A stretch of DNA of 64,000 nt from Dastarcus helophoroides (taxonomy: Eukaryota > Arthropoda > Insecta > Coleoptera > Bothrideridae), in the NCBI GenBank assembly GCA_028583605.1, contig CM053328.1:34490722-34554721 (forward strand). The letters run 5' to 3'. Positions within the stretch are counted from its first letter, which is position 1. Every line of letters begins with the position of its first letter. Both the position numbers and the translations under genes were made by a program. Shown here one piece after another: positions 45,830-58,679 of this stretch. The notes under the pieces are model-generated. The model saw only the letters and a list, made by a program, of their open reading frames with translations. It had not been told where the DNA came from and ran no database searches.

Positions 45830-48800
45830 AACTCATGGGGGTAGGTAGGATTTAGTTCAGGGAGGGGCAAGAATCATTTTGAAAAATTGATAAAAAAAAA
45901 GAAAACCGGAAAACGTTCCGGTTGAATAAAATGTCGAAGTTTGACATAAATGTCCTAAATTCTCAGAAAAAGCTAGATTTTGAGAAAAATAAAGAAATCG
46001 GAAAAAAGGCAAATTCTTGGAGAAGAGAAGTCGAAATTGTAAGAAGAATCACAACATTTTGGAAAAAAAGTCGAAATTTCTAGAACAGATAAAAAAATCG
46101 AAGTTTTCAGAAACAAGAAATCCGAAGTTTGAGATAAATGTTGAAAATTTCAGAAGATAAATTTTGAGAAAAGATAGGCTTGAGGTCAACATTTTCAGAA
46201 AAAAGACCAAATTTCGAGATAAGAATGTGTGTGGAAAAAAAGTAGAAATTTCCAGAAAAAAAATGTTTGCGGAAATATCCAAAAAAGATAAATTTTGAGA
46301 AAATTGAAGACCTCAAAAAAGAGTAAATCTTAAAGTTACTGAAGCAGAAATTTTAAGAAAAAGGTCAAAGTTTGAGAAAAGAAGTCGAAACCCCAAGAAA
46401 AAGTAGAAATTTCCAGAAACAAAAAATGTTTGTGGAAGTATCCACAAAGGACGAATCTTGAGAAAATGATATATCAAAAAAGACGAAATAAAAATGGATT
46501 TTTATATTTCAAAGAGAATTTCTACAGAATGAGTGAAGTAGTAGAACCTTAAATTAAGAAATTTAATAAAAAAACTCGTTGTTTAAAGAAAAATTGAATG
46601 TTTTGAAAAATTCAGCGTGAAAATTCTTGGAGATGGAGTCGAAATTTTAACAAAAATCACAACATTTTGAAAAAATAGTCGAATTTTCTGGAAAAGAACG
46701 TGGACACATAAAAACATCGCAATTTTCAGAAACAAGAAATCCAAAGATTGAGACAAATGTAAAAAATTTCGAAAGATAAGTTTTGGGAAAAGAATCCCTT
46801 GAGGTCAAAATTCGAGATAAAAGTTGACATTTTCCAAAAAATACCTATCCAAAAAAATTATTACTTTTATTGAAAAGTTTAGCGTTTTTGATATCATTTT
46901 CATCCAATTTTGAAAAAATAAAGACATTTTAAGAATAAATAGCCTCATTTTAGAGAAAAGAACGAGTGTTTAAGAAAAACTTGAAATTTTCAGTAAAAGA
47001 AAATATCGAAGTTTGAGATAAATGTCGTACTTCTCAAAAAAAGGCAGATTTTGAGAAAAATGAAGAAATCGCAAAAAAGCGAATTTTTGGAGAAGATGAA
47101 GTTGAAATTTTAAGAAAAAAACGTGGATAGTTAAAAAAAATCAAAATTTGTAGAAACAGGCCATCCGAAGTTTAAGATAAATGTTAAGAATTTTAGAAGA
47201 AGATAAATTTCGAGAAAAGAAACTCCTTGAGGTCAAAATTTTTCGAAAAAAAGACCAAATTTTGAGATAACAACGTGTGTAGAAAAAAAATAGAAATTTC
47301 CAAAAAAAATATGTTTGTGAAATTTTCCAAAAAAGATGAATTTTGAGATAATTGAAGACATCAAAAAAAGACTAAATCCTGAAGTTACTGAAGTAGAAAT
47401 TTTAAGAAAAAGGTCAAAGTTTGAGAAAAGAAGTCGAGATCCCAAGAAAAAGTGAAAATTTCCAGAAACAAAAAATGTTTGTGGAAGTATCCAAAAAGGA
47501 AGAATCTTAAGAAAATGATATTATCAAAAAAGACGAAATAAAAATGGATTTTTATATTTCAAAGAGAAATTCTCCAGAATGAGTGGAGTAGTAGAACCTT
47601 AAATTAAGAAATTTAATAAAAAAAACTCGTTTAAAGAAAAATTAAATGTTTTGAAAAAATCAGCATGAAAATTCTTGGAAATGGAGTCAAAATTTTAAGA
47701 AAAATCACAACATTTTGAAGAAATAGTCGAATTTTCTGGAAAAGAACGTGAACACAGAAATTTTCTGAAACAAGAAATCCAAAGTTTGAGATAAATGTCG
47801 AAAGTTTCAAAAGATAAATTTTGAAAAAAAGATCCCTTGAGGTCAAAATTCGAGATAAAAGTTGACACTTTCCAAAAAATACTTTCCAAAAAAAAATATT
47901 ACTTTTATTGAAAAGTTTAGCGTTTTTATTACCATTTCCATCCAAGTTTGAAAGAATAAAGACATTTTAAGAATAAAAAGTCTCATTGCAGAGGAAAGAA
48001 CGTGTATTCAGGAAAAACTTAAAATTTTCAGAAAGAGAAAATGTCGAAGCTTGAAATAACTGTCATAATTCTCAAAAAAGCCAGATTTTGAGAAAAAAGA
48101 AGAAATCGCAAAAAAGGTGAATTTTATTGAAAAGTTTAGCGTTTTTATTACCATTTCCATCCAGTTTTAAAAGAATAAAGACATTTTAGGTACAAAAAGT
48201 CTCATTTTAGAGGAAAGAACGTGTGTTTAGGAGAAACTTAGATTTTTCAGAAAGAGAAAATATTGAAGCTTGAGATAAATGTCGTACTTCTCAAAAAAAG
48301 CCAGATTCTGAGAAAAATGAAGAAATTGCAAAAAAAATTTTAAGAAAAATCACAACATTTTGAAAAAAAATCGAAATTTCTAGAAAAGAACGTGGATAGT
48401 TAAAAAAATCGAAATTTTTAGAAACAAGCAATCCAAAGTTTAAGATAAATGTTGAAAATTTCAGAAGAAAATGAATTTTGAGAAAAGAAACCCTTGAGGT
48501 CAAAATTTTCGGAAAAAGACCAAATTTCGAGATAATAACGTGTGTAGAAAAAAAGTAGAAATTTCCAGAAAAAAATGTTTGTGGAATTATCCAAAAAAAA
48601 GATGAATTTTGAGAAAATTGAAGACATCAAAAAAAGAGTAAATCTTGAAGTTACCGAAGTAGAAATTTTAAGAAAAAGGTCAAAGTTTGAGAAAAGAAGT
48701 CGAAATCCCAAGAAAAAAGTGGAAATTTCAAGAAACAAAAAATATTTGTGGAAGTATCCAAAAAGGACGAATCTTGAGAAAATAATGTATCAAAAAAGAC

Positions 48801-48870
48801 GAAATACAAATGGATTTTTATAGTTCAAAGAGAATTCTCCAGGATGAGAGAAGTAGCAGTAGTAGTAGAA
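45830..48870. repeat. Tandem array, three copies of a 1.05-1.27 kb unit
   Basis: The landmark gttactgaagtagaaatttt (variants) recurs at about 46335, 47384 and 48650. A second landmark beginning aaatggatttttatatttca recurs at about 46491, 47549 and 48810. Units carry A+T-rich bodies with gaaaagaacgtg and caagaaatccaaagtttgag blocks. The third unit runs directly into the dispersed repeat copy B. The block at 45850-45930 (cagggaggggcaagaatc, then a ccggaaaacgttccgg palindrome) is also found diverged near 50770-50835. Confidence 0.8.
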
Positions 48871-49463
48871 CCTCAAATTAAGAAAATTAATAAAAGACTC
48901 GTTGGTTAAAGAAAAATTAAATGTTTTTAAAAAATCAGCATGAAAATGCTTCAAAAATATAACTGGAAATTTTTTTGGTTCACCATAAGAGTGACATCTA
49001 AGGATATTGGATTAAAAATCGATTATTGGAGTAAAACCTTTGGGTTGCAATATGGGGATTAAGATTCATTTTTTGGACACATATCTTGATATTATTCCTA
49101 TAAATTAGGAGGCTCTGGGGGGCTCTAAATGATAAGAACTGATAAAAGTTTTATGAGGACATCCCAATGACGGAAAAATTTTATCAGGGCAGATTAAACC
49201 CAAGGGTGACGGACTACTACTGCTTGAACAAGAAGGACCAATTAAAAACTAAATAATGTAGAAAAACAAAAATTATAAGTTCCTAATGTACATTTTTTTT
49301 GTTATGTTTCTGGAGATCCATCATTTTTCAAACATTTAACTAACAAATGTCTTGGGTGATGAACATTTCAAAACTGCTTATTTTAAATGACAACAACTAA
49401 TACTTTTACAGAATACAAAAGAAGTTCATGTATTATGACAAAACTTCAATTTTGTTGATCAGT
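48807..49463 (+). repeat. Dispersed repeat, copy B (matches 310-960)
   Basis: Same order of landmarks as copy A. Its first 150 bp are also the conserved block of the preceding tandem array, so the array units may be derivatives of this element lacking its 3' half. Confidence 0.75.
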
Positions 49464-50559
49464 GGTATTAATCTAACCAAAGATATCAAGGATACTGACT
49501 GCAATTTTTCAACCCCAAAAGATTCTAAATAAACTCAGAAAATTTCAAATCGCTACAATTTTTTTTATGCTTGGAAAGACTGAATTTGTCATTTTTGCTA
49601 AAAATTAATTTAAGGATGAATTTTTCATGTTGTATTCAATTTTTTTTTGCTCTGAAAATGTTTTTTTAACAATAATTTATATTATTTTTATTAGAAAATA
49701 TTAGTTATTAAATATTAATTATTAACAAGCGTAAGCTCCTCGTAAATTGAAAAAAAGGTTATCGAAAGTTTCCTTAATACTACCCTTTCTATATTTACTA
49801 ATACAGTTGGGAAGTAAAGCATGACATCACCTTTGATAACAACGTTTGTAAATACCAGGAACAAGGATACCAAATTATGTCTATTATAAATGGAAGTTTT
49901 CATTAAAGTCGGAACCTGAAGGATTGCAATCAGGATAAACAATAATGGGTGGAAATACCGATTTGTTGGGTAGTACACAAATATTCTTTTATTGTCTGCT
50001 TCCTAGGTAATGGGGAAGCAATTAAGCTATTCCATTATAAATTCCTTATAATGTTTTTAAAATAGGAAATGTTGTAAATAATTGTCTAAAAGGATTAATC
50101 ACGTCATTGCTGGCAAGGGTCCTTTGGGAAGTTCGTTACACGAACAAACAAGTCTGCATTTAAGTAGGTTATTAAACTTAAATTCCTGAAGGTTTTATCC
50201 TGGACGTCCGGTGGGTATTTTCTTGGAAGTTTTTCTGTCGTTTTCGGTAGTATTTGATTTATACAAATTGCTAAGTTGTATCAACATACATGTAGTGTGT
50301 GAAATGTAAGTGCTGAATAATTTAGCAGGTAATTCCATATCGATATTTCCTTCAAAAATATTCTTGATAAAATCTCCTTTACGAATTAAGTTTTTACAAA
50401 TTTGTAGGGGCTGAAGCTTAGGGAAATGATTTTTCATTTCTTTCTCAAAACAGAACAATCTATAAAGCTTTAAAGTTAGTAGTTAACGAACCAATTGTTT
50501 TATTAAAACCAGTATGGGGTGAAACTTGCAACCCTTATCAATTTTCATTCAGAACTAGA
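49464..50559. other. Unassigned unique sequence
   Basis: Non-repetitive and A+T-rich. Two minus-strand open frames of 87 codons (49715-49978 and 50195-50458) lack recognisable domains and splice support, so I do not call them. Confidence 0.35.
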
Positions 50560-53150
50560 CAAAAAAGTCACATTTTATATAAAAAATTGTTGTTAAATTC
50601 TGACCTCTCGAAATTTACTCTTTAAATTTGATGTTTTTTTTTTCATTTTTTTTTCTGACCTTTCAAGTTCAAAAATTAAATTTCGACTTTGAAATCTGAA
50701 ACTCACTTTTAAAACCGAAATACGTCTTTTTTTATATAAAAATATTTATAAACATGGACAGGATTTCGGTCAGGGAGGGGCAAGAATCGTTTTCAAAAAT
50801 TGATAAAAAAAGGAAGCCGGAGAACGTTTCGGTTGAGTTTAAGTATATATTCATTTTAACTACATGAACTGAGGAATCAAATTTACAGATTAACTTTGAA
50901 ATTTGGAAATAGAGCTCAACTTTGGGAAAACGGTCAGAAAATTGAATCTAAAATAAAAACCGAACCTTTCGGCAAACTTCGAATACTATCGAAATTTGAA
51001 AGATTTCGAAAAATAACGATTTTTAAAAAATACCGTCCATATGTCGAAAAAAAAAAGATTGAAATCTCTTGAAGAAAAGTGAACATTTTCAAGGAAAAGT
51101 TTAATTTTGAGAAAGACGAATTTCGAGGAGAAAACGAACTTTGGGAAAACGTTGCAATGTTTAGAAAATTGTGTTTAAAAAAAACTCCTAACCTATCAAA
51201 AAAATCTTAAAAAATGTTGAAAACTTGGAAAAATTATATGTTTAAAGGTGGAATTTTGTGAAAAAAAATACGTAATTTTTAGAAAAAAGTTGGACCTTTG
51301 AAAAAGATTTGTCACTGTAAATGGAGATTTTCAAAAGCATAAAACATCCCTATTTGAAGTACGAGTCAAAATTTCCAGAATAGGACAAATTTTGAGAAAC
51401 AAGAAATTTTCGGAAATTTAAATTAAAAAAAAATTCATAAAAAACCGAATATTAAGAAAGTGAAAGTTCAATTTTGAGAAAAAAAGAATAAAGTCGCAAT
51501 TTCCAAAACGACGAAATTTTGAGAAAAAAATCCTATTTTGGGTAAGGATTTTTTAGAAAACCAAAATTGAATAAAAATCCAACTCGAAAAATGCTGACAA
51601 TTCTAAAATTGCCAAAATATTTCCAAAGGTCTAATATTGTGAAAAAGTTTGCAATTTCCAAAAACACTGTTTTCGAAATTTTTGCTTTTTTATTCTAAAT
51701 TTGACATAATATTTATATTTCAATAAAGAAATTGAATGTTCAAGAAATCTTTTTCTCGAAATCACCCAAAAATATTTTTCTCAACATTTTTAATTTTCAA
51801 TAATATGCTGCTTTAATTTAGAGAAAACAGACAAATTTTTAGAAAGCTGAAATTTAAAGGAAAAGCTAGTTTCGAGGAAAAAGTCCAGAAAGTTCCAGAA
51901 ACTAAAACATCGCATTTTGAAATAAAAGTCAAAATTTCGAAAATAAGGCGAAATATGAAGTTGAAATTTATGGAGTTTAATTTAAAAAGTCAAGATTTTA
52001 AAAAAAGACAAATATTCAGAAAAGTTGAAAGAATTTTGACAGAAAAAATGATTCCCGAAAGAAGCGTCCAAAAAGTAGAATTTTGAGAATAAGTCAAAAT
52101 TTCAAAAAAGACGAATTTAAACTAATTTTAAGAGAAAAAGTCCAACATTTTTAGCAAAGTTGAATATCGAGTTTTAATACAAAAATATCGAAAAAAAGGC
52201 AGATTTTAAGAAACCTGTCAACATTTCTGAGAAATCAAGTTGTAAAAGATCAAAATCTTCAGAAATACCTGACGTTAATAAAAATAAAGGAATTAAAAAA
52301 AATGAAATCTCTGAAAAACCGTCGTCATTTCTAAAAATTAATTATTAAATGAAGCATCAAAGATCGAAATTTTTCAGAAAAAATTCAAACTGTAAGAAAA
52401 AGTACAATTTTGACAATAGGCGTCTATGAATTTTGAGAATAAGTTTAAATTTCAAAAAAGACGAATTTAAACTAATTTGAAGGGAAAAATTCAATTTTTT
52501 TAGGAAAGTTGGATATCGAATTTGGATATAAAAATATCGAGAAAAAGGCAAATTTTGAGAAACCTGTCAAAAGTTCTGAAAAATTAAATTCTAAGAGATC
52601 AAGATCTTCAAAAAAACCTGATGTTAATAAAAATAAAAGAATTAAAAAAAACCAAAATCTCAGTCGAAATTTTTAGAAAAACTATCAAATGAAGCATCAA
52701 AAATGGAAATTTTCCAAAAAAAATTCAAACTGTAAGAAAAAGTACAATTTTGAGAAAAGTCAAAATTTCAAGAAGGATACAAACTTCCAGGAAAAATATT
52801 TAGATTTCCGGAAACATACAGGATGGGATTTTAGGATAAACAAATTTGCAAAAAAGGATGGATTTTGAGAAAAATATCCAAGTTTCAATTTCTTTAAATA
52901 CGTTTTTTTTTTCATGGAAATTTCGAATTTTTCCACTGAAAAACAAAAAAAAAAGATTGAAATGTTGAGAAAAAAGTCGAAATTTAGTGAACGCTCGAAA
53001 TTCTTTACAGAGTCAAATTTGGTCGAGATTTTGGAAGAAGCACAAATTTTGAGAAAAATGTAATGTTTAGAATTTTCTCTTGACCGCTTGAATCAGACAG
53101 ACATGCACCCTGATCTGCCCCACCCTAAGTCAGAAAATGTCCAATATTGA
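50560..53150. repeat. A+T-rich repeat field with a 350-bp tandem duplication
   Basis: The block gacgaatttaaactaatttt (52110) is repeated at 52460, and about 330 bp downstream align in both (gttaataaaaataaaggaat, aaatgaagcatcaaa, aactgtaagaaaaagtacaa). Part of 51660-52000 is a diverged copy of the 14050-14400 body. The end (53080-53150) matches the block seen three times at 28.3-29.4 kb. Confidence 0.7.
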
Positions 53151-53154
53151 GATA

Positions 53155-53320
53155 AACTGAAAAATTGAAATACAAATCTTGTCCCCTGAAACCAAGAAAG
53201 ATTAAAAAACACAACAAAGGTTGCTCTAACGCGTTTTGATAGCCAAGCTATCATCTTCAATGAGATACTGAGAGTATCTCTTGTATTTCAATTTTTGACG
53301 ATAATCAAGGACCACTAAAA
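53155..53320 (-). repeat. Hammerhead-like cassette, left arm plus right outer end
   Basis: The left arm runs cctgaaaccaagaaagatt through a core at 53224-53264. On the minus strand this is TTGAAGA (first base changed), T, gatagc-ttg-gctatc, AAAAC (GAAAC changed), gcgttagag. A few bases later the right outer end resumes (aatttttgacgataatcaag). Stem II is fully paired with U-A replacing C-G. Confidence 0.78.
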
Positions 53321-53584
53321 TGGAGATAAAGTTCGAAATTTTGAGAAACAAGTTATATTTCAGTTATAAACTATTCCAGGGAAAATTTTCTGGAAATTTT
53401 TGTCCTTTTAGAAAATTCCTAAAAAAAGTCATTATAAAAATTTTCATACAAATAATTTTATCAAAAAATCGATCAAAGTTTGAGGAAAAGGGTAAATCTT
53501 GATAAACAAGTCAAAATTTTTAGAAAATCAAAATGTAAAGAAAAGCCGAAGTTTTCGAAAAAAACAAATTTTGAGAAATGGTAG

Positions 53585-54717
53585 AATTTCGAAAAACAAA
53601 ACGAAAAATTTTGAGATAAAAATTCGAAATTTTCACCAAAGTCGGATTCTAATGAAAGAATTCGAATTTTAGGAATAAATTTGAAATTTGGAAAGAAATT
53701 TATGCTAAAAAGACGAATTTTGAGAAATAAGTTGAAATTTCGAAAAAATGTCAATAGCTTCAAGAGGGACGAATTTTGTCGAATGGAATTTTTTTAGAGA
53801 AAGTCTTTTCAGTTGAATATAACTTTTCGTTTAACTGCATGAGCTAGGGAAGGGGGGGGGGGGGCAAGCGCCTTTCCCTGCCCTATTCTAGCTACGTCTC
53901 TCTTAAAACTAATTCCACAAAGACAAGGGTCTAGTAAAGATCTATCCGCCCGGAGCCTCGAAATGGCTAAGGCCGCCCCTGATTGAATTTGTTCTGAAAA
54001 TCCTGAGTTTACAATTTTATTTATTTTTTACTTTCTTTTACCTTATGGTTGAGAAGTTTTCCAAGGCTATCAAAAGTAGTAGACCTTTGACACAGTTCCA
54101 TTCCGAAATAAGTTAATCATTTTTTTTTACTTTTAACATTACACTGTGATTTTCCTAAGATTTTCGAAAAATAAAACGAAAAATTTTGAGGTAAAAATTC
54201 GAAATTTTGACCAAAGTCGGATTCTAATGAAAGAATTCGAATTTTAAGAATAAATTTAAAATTTCGAAAGAAATTTATGAAAAAAAGACGAATTTCGAGA
54301 AAATGTCAATAGCTTAAAGGAGGACGAATTTTGTCGAATGGAATTTTTTTAGAGAAAATGTTTGCAGTTGAATATGAATTTTCGTTTAACTGCATGAGCT
54401 AGGGAGAGGGGCAAGCGCCCTACTCTGCCCTATTCTAGCTACGTTCATTTTAAAACTAATTCCACAAAGACAAGGGCCTCGCAAAGATCTACCCACCCGA
54501 AGCCTTGGAATGGTTAAGGCCGCCCTGATTGAATTTGTTCTGAAAATCATAAGTTTACAATTTTAGTTTTTTTTACTTTCTTTTAGCTTATGGTTGCGAA
54601 ATTTTCCAAGGCCATCAAAAGTAGTAGCCCTTTGACACAGTCCCATTACGAAAGAAGTTAATCTTTTTTTTTCTTTGACTTTTAACATTACACTGTGATT
54701 TTCCTACTCTTGGTTTT
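53585..54717. repeat. Tandem duplication, two copies of a 555-577 bp unit
   Basis: The string gtcggattctaatgaaagaa occurs at 53641 and 54218 (offset 577). The rest of the unit follows in both: an 'aactgcatgagctaggga' block, a G-rich tract (13 consecutive G at 53852-53864 in the first copy only), gccctattctagctacg, aatggttaaggccgccc and a 'cattacactgtgattttcct' end. Confidence 0.85.
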
Positions 54718-55060
54718 TTCCAAATTTTCACATTGAATCTCGAAATTATAATTTTTTAAAATCTTAACATCAAAACCTAAGTTTTAACTTTATATGTTGA
54801 CAAGCAGGTTTTTTATTTTTTCTCTAAAATTTCAATTCAAAAATCCATTGTTTGCACTTTTCCCTAGAATTGTTGAATTTTAACTACATTATTTTTTAAT
54901 TTCGGTTGAAATTTAGTTCTTAGCTTTTTTCAAATAATTTCAAATTTACGTTTTTAATAGTTACTTTTATTTAAAATTTTCATTAGGACTTCGAATTTCT
55001 TTGACATTTCTAACCCTTACTTTGCGAAATTCTTTAATAGCCATAACTATCAAACTTTAT
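54718..55060. other. A+T-rich spacer
   Basis: No gene or clear element is seen. Weak AAATTTCGA content. Confidence 0.35.
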
Positions 55061-55222
55061 TAACGATTAAAAAGCAACAGATATTAAAAAATTCACAATG
55101 TTTTAATAAATATTTGCTAACACCGGACCAGGTTTCGCATTACTGCATCATCGGCGTTTATATCAGCAAATATTTATCGAAACATTGTGAAATTTTTAAT
55201 ATCTGTTGCTTTTTAATCGTTA
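55061..55222. repeat. Palindrome with 58-bp arms and a structured centre
   Basis: Left arm 55061-55118 and right arm 55165-55222 are reverse complements with few mismatches (taacgattaaaaagcaacag at the outer end). The 46-base centre, read on the minus strand, has GATGA, T, a small gca-gtaa-tgc stem, GAAAC and ctggtcc. This is the same box order as the other cassettes but an unrelated sequence. It may be another Penelope-like element end. Confidence 0.8.
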
Positions 55223-57029
55223 AGAAACTTTAATAGTTTGAAATTCTTTTGCATATATTTCGAGCCTCATCAGAAATTTACGACCTTTTTTTTATCAGTA
55301 TTATGCTTTTTAATAATGTGATGATGACTTTAAACTCCACTTTTTATTTCAAAACGTTACTTCTTAACTTTCAATTTCTACTTTTTTTCAGGAAAATTTT
55401 AACATTAAAGTGAACTTTTTTACTTTTTTCCAAAATTTCGTCCTTTAATATCGAAATTTCTACCTTTCTTCCACAATTCCGAGTTATTACCTCCATATTC
55501 ATTGTTTTTACTTCTCAGTTGTCTATCTGAAACTTAAACTGTTGATCCATTTAATAGAAAGTTGAAATTTTATAAATTCTGTGTTTTTGTTTAATTTCGA
55601 TTTTATTTCAAAATTAAGCATGTTTTTATTAATTTTTTAAATAAGTTTACAACTTGCATTTTTGTTTGAATCTTTGACTTTTGATTTAAACTCCAAATTG
55701 CCATCTTCAATTTTTTCTTCGAAAGTTTTAGTTTTTTTTCATAATTTCGAGTTCATTGGCGTATCTACAATTTTTTTCTAGGGGGGGGGGCTGGGCCCCT
55801 GCAAAAAGATGACGGATAAATGTACGAAATAAAGATAATTTAAACTTGAAATGATGATTTCGATAATCCATTTGTGAAATGTTGCTTTAAATAAAATTAC
55901 CCAAAAAGATTTTCAGCGAGAAGTGTTCATTTTGATTGTTGCATTAATTAACTAATTATTAAATAACTTTAATTTTCATTTTTCTCTACAAAAACGTTTA
56001 ACACTTTTTCGGGCCTAATGTTTTCTTCGACGTGTTTTGATTTTCAATTTAAAACTAAATTTAAAATATTTGAATTAAAAAATTATTTGTAAATTATAAA
56101 TTTTCTTCTGTGTCCTTTTTTTTCAAAATGTGAAACTAGAAATTTCGATTTCCTTATTAAATCTAAAATTTCATAAATTTTACACTTTTAATTTCCTCTG
56201 AATTTCACGTAAATAAAAGTTTCGACTTTTTCAAGAGATTTTGAGTTTTTTCGGCGCCTCTAGTTTTTTTTTCGGAGTTTCAATTTTTAACCTGAAAATG
56301 TGTTACAGCCCCATTTTTTAATCCGAACTGTAATATTTTTGTAAATTGCGATTTGAAATGCGCTTTTGACTTTTTCCCCCAAAATTTTGACTTCATGATC
56401 AAAATGTCATTTCAGAACGATTTTAATTTTATTTTCTAAATATGTAATGACCTTATATTTAATTTCAGTTTTTTTTTATTGGCATTCTATTTTACACTTT
56501 CATGTAAAACTACATTTTTCAATACAAACGCTAAGTTTAGATTTCCTCTTCATATTTAACTTAATTATTTAAATATTTTCTATAACATCAGATTTTTCTG
56601 CAGAGGATATTTTCCTCTACCACTTCCACTTAAGAATCGAAATGTCGAGAAAATTATCAAATAACTTTCCAATTTTTAAAAAATTTACTTTTCCAAAATA
56701 TTTCTAGATTCAATATTTTAAGAATTTAGTTCAATTTTTTTAATTTTGAATTTTTTACAGTTTCAGCTTTAACTTTTGTTTATTTTTTCCTTTAAAGTGA
56801 AAATTACGTTTTTGCTTTTGTATTTTTTAAAATTTTGATTTTATAATATCCAAATTTGTTAAGTACCGCCGACGAGTTATAGGCGAATTGTACTTAACGG
56901 GGACGTACGATTAAACTTGCAATTTAAGTTTACAGATCGTCTTCACCATCACCATGAATTATTAAAAAAAAATTCAAACGAACTATTGCCATATTTAACA
57001 TAGATGATTCAAGTTGTGTAGCTAAAACT
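55223..57029. repeat. A+T-rich field with one G-rich element end
   Basis: Mostly TTTCGA/AAATTT sequence without defined monomers. At 55755-55800 a patch (ggcgtatctacaa, ten G, ctgggcccct) looks like the end of a dispersed element seen in related G-rich forms at 4970 and 57070. No gene is supported. Confidence 0.5.
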
Positions 57030-58679
57030 ATGTATATTCATAGACTTATCTAGAATAGGGTAGGGTAGGGCACTTGCCCCCCCTGGCTCTTAAAATCACC
57101 GAAAATTTATATTCAATTGAAATTTCCATTTCTTTGGTGAGAATTCGTACTTTACTTGAAATTTCGACATTTGTCGATAATTTCAACTTTTTCACATTTC
57201 CTGATTTTTCAAAAAAATTTCTTTAATTTATGGCACATGTTGGCTTTCTCTGGCAAATTTTGAATTTTTATAAAACTTGGTCTTTTTTTACAAATTTTGA
57301 TTTTTTTGAAAATTTCGACCTTTTTCTCGAAATTTCAATTTTTTTTAAAATCTGTTTTCGCTTTTGTGTTTTTTTTTTGAAATGTCCATAGTTTTCTGAA
57401 AATTGGTTCTTTTTTAGAAATTTTGATTTCATTTCAAATCCAATCCTTTATGTTTCCAAAAATTTCAATATTTTCGTCCAAGTTTGTTTTTATCTGAAAA
57501 CTATTTTTCAAAATTTGTCTTCTTAAAAACAAAAATTTAAATCTTTTTTATCAAAATTTTAACTTTCATCAAATCAACTTTCTGTACGAAATTTTTAATT
57601 TTTTCGATGTGCTCTGAAAAATCTCGAATTTCCTCTCAATTTTGAAGTTTCACTTGAATATTTCAAGCCGATTTCTCAAAATTTCGCCTATTTCTACAAA
57701 TTTCTTTATTTTCCTTAACATTTGGATTTTTATAAAAGTTTCAACCTTATAGAATCTAATTTTCCAAAAATCTTGACTAGTTTCTTAGTTTGCTTTTTTT
57801 TTCGAAATCTTGATTTTATATCTCAAAATTTGATACTAAATATTTCTGAAAGTTTCGACCCTCTGCTTGAAGTTCGTCTTTTTATCGAAATCTTCACTTT
57901 TCTTCTTCAAATTTGCCTTTTTCTTAAAAGTTTCCTTATCATCAAAAATTCGCAATTGTAAAAATCGTTCTTTTCGAAATGTCGTCATTTTTCTCAATAC
58001 GTATTCATGTTGTTTCAAAATTCTGCTATTTTCCTTAATATTCTTTTTTTTATATATATTTCGACTTTTTCAAATTACACTTTCCGGAAATTTCAAATTG
58101 CATCTATCTCAAAATTTTCCTTATTTTTGACACTTCGACTTCTATCTCAAAATATTTATGTTTCTGGAATTGTAGACTTCTTCCTCGAAAATCTCTAACT
58201 TTGATCGGAATGGAATATGGAATGTTAATAAAAAAGCAACCATGTTGAGAAAATATTTTTATATCTAGTGAAAAAACTTGAATTTCTTCACCGAAATTCA
58301 AATATTATGTTAACATTTAAATAAAAAAGTAAATATTTCGAAAAGGATATTTTTGCCAATTTGCGATTTTTTTTTGAAATTCGACTTTTTTTTCATAAAA
58401 TTTGACCTTCGAAAATTTTGTCTTTTTTCGATTTGTCGACAGTTTTCAAATTTTTACAGAAGGAAATTTGATTTTCTGAAAATTTTGACCTTTTCTCGAA
58501 ATTATAACTTTTTCTGAATTCTACTTTTTCCGCTCCTTCTTCCCTTTTCTTACTAAATTTCAATATTTTCTAGAAATGTCGATCATTTTCTCGAGATTTT
58601 GACAATATTTTTAAAAATTGGTTTTTATTAATGGTCATTTTTTTCTGATTTTTTTTTTAATTTGACTTTGTGGACTTCC
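57030..58679 (-). repeat. Long A+T-rich dispersed element body with G-rich left end
   Basis: Left part (57030-57720) is the inverted copy of 4290-5035; right part (about 57990-58680) is the inverted copy of 13740-14405. The left end is the G-rich hairpin-prone block (tagggtagggcacttgcccc) and the right end abuts a palindromic cassette. This is the clearest view of what may be a full-length member of the family. No protein-coding potential is seen. Confidence 0.7.

Noticed and set aside
49715..50458. Two minus-strand open frames of 87 codons each
   Set aside because: No domain, no signal of splicing, and typical of the length expected by chance in a unique A+T-rich stretch.
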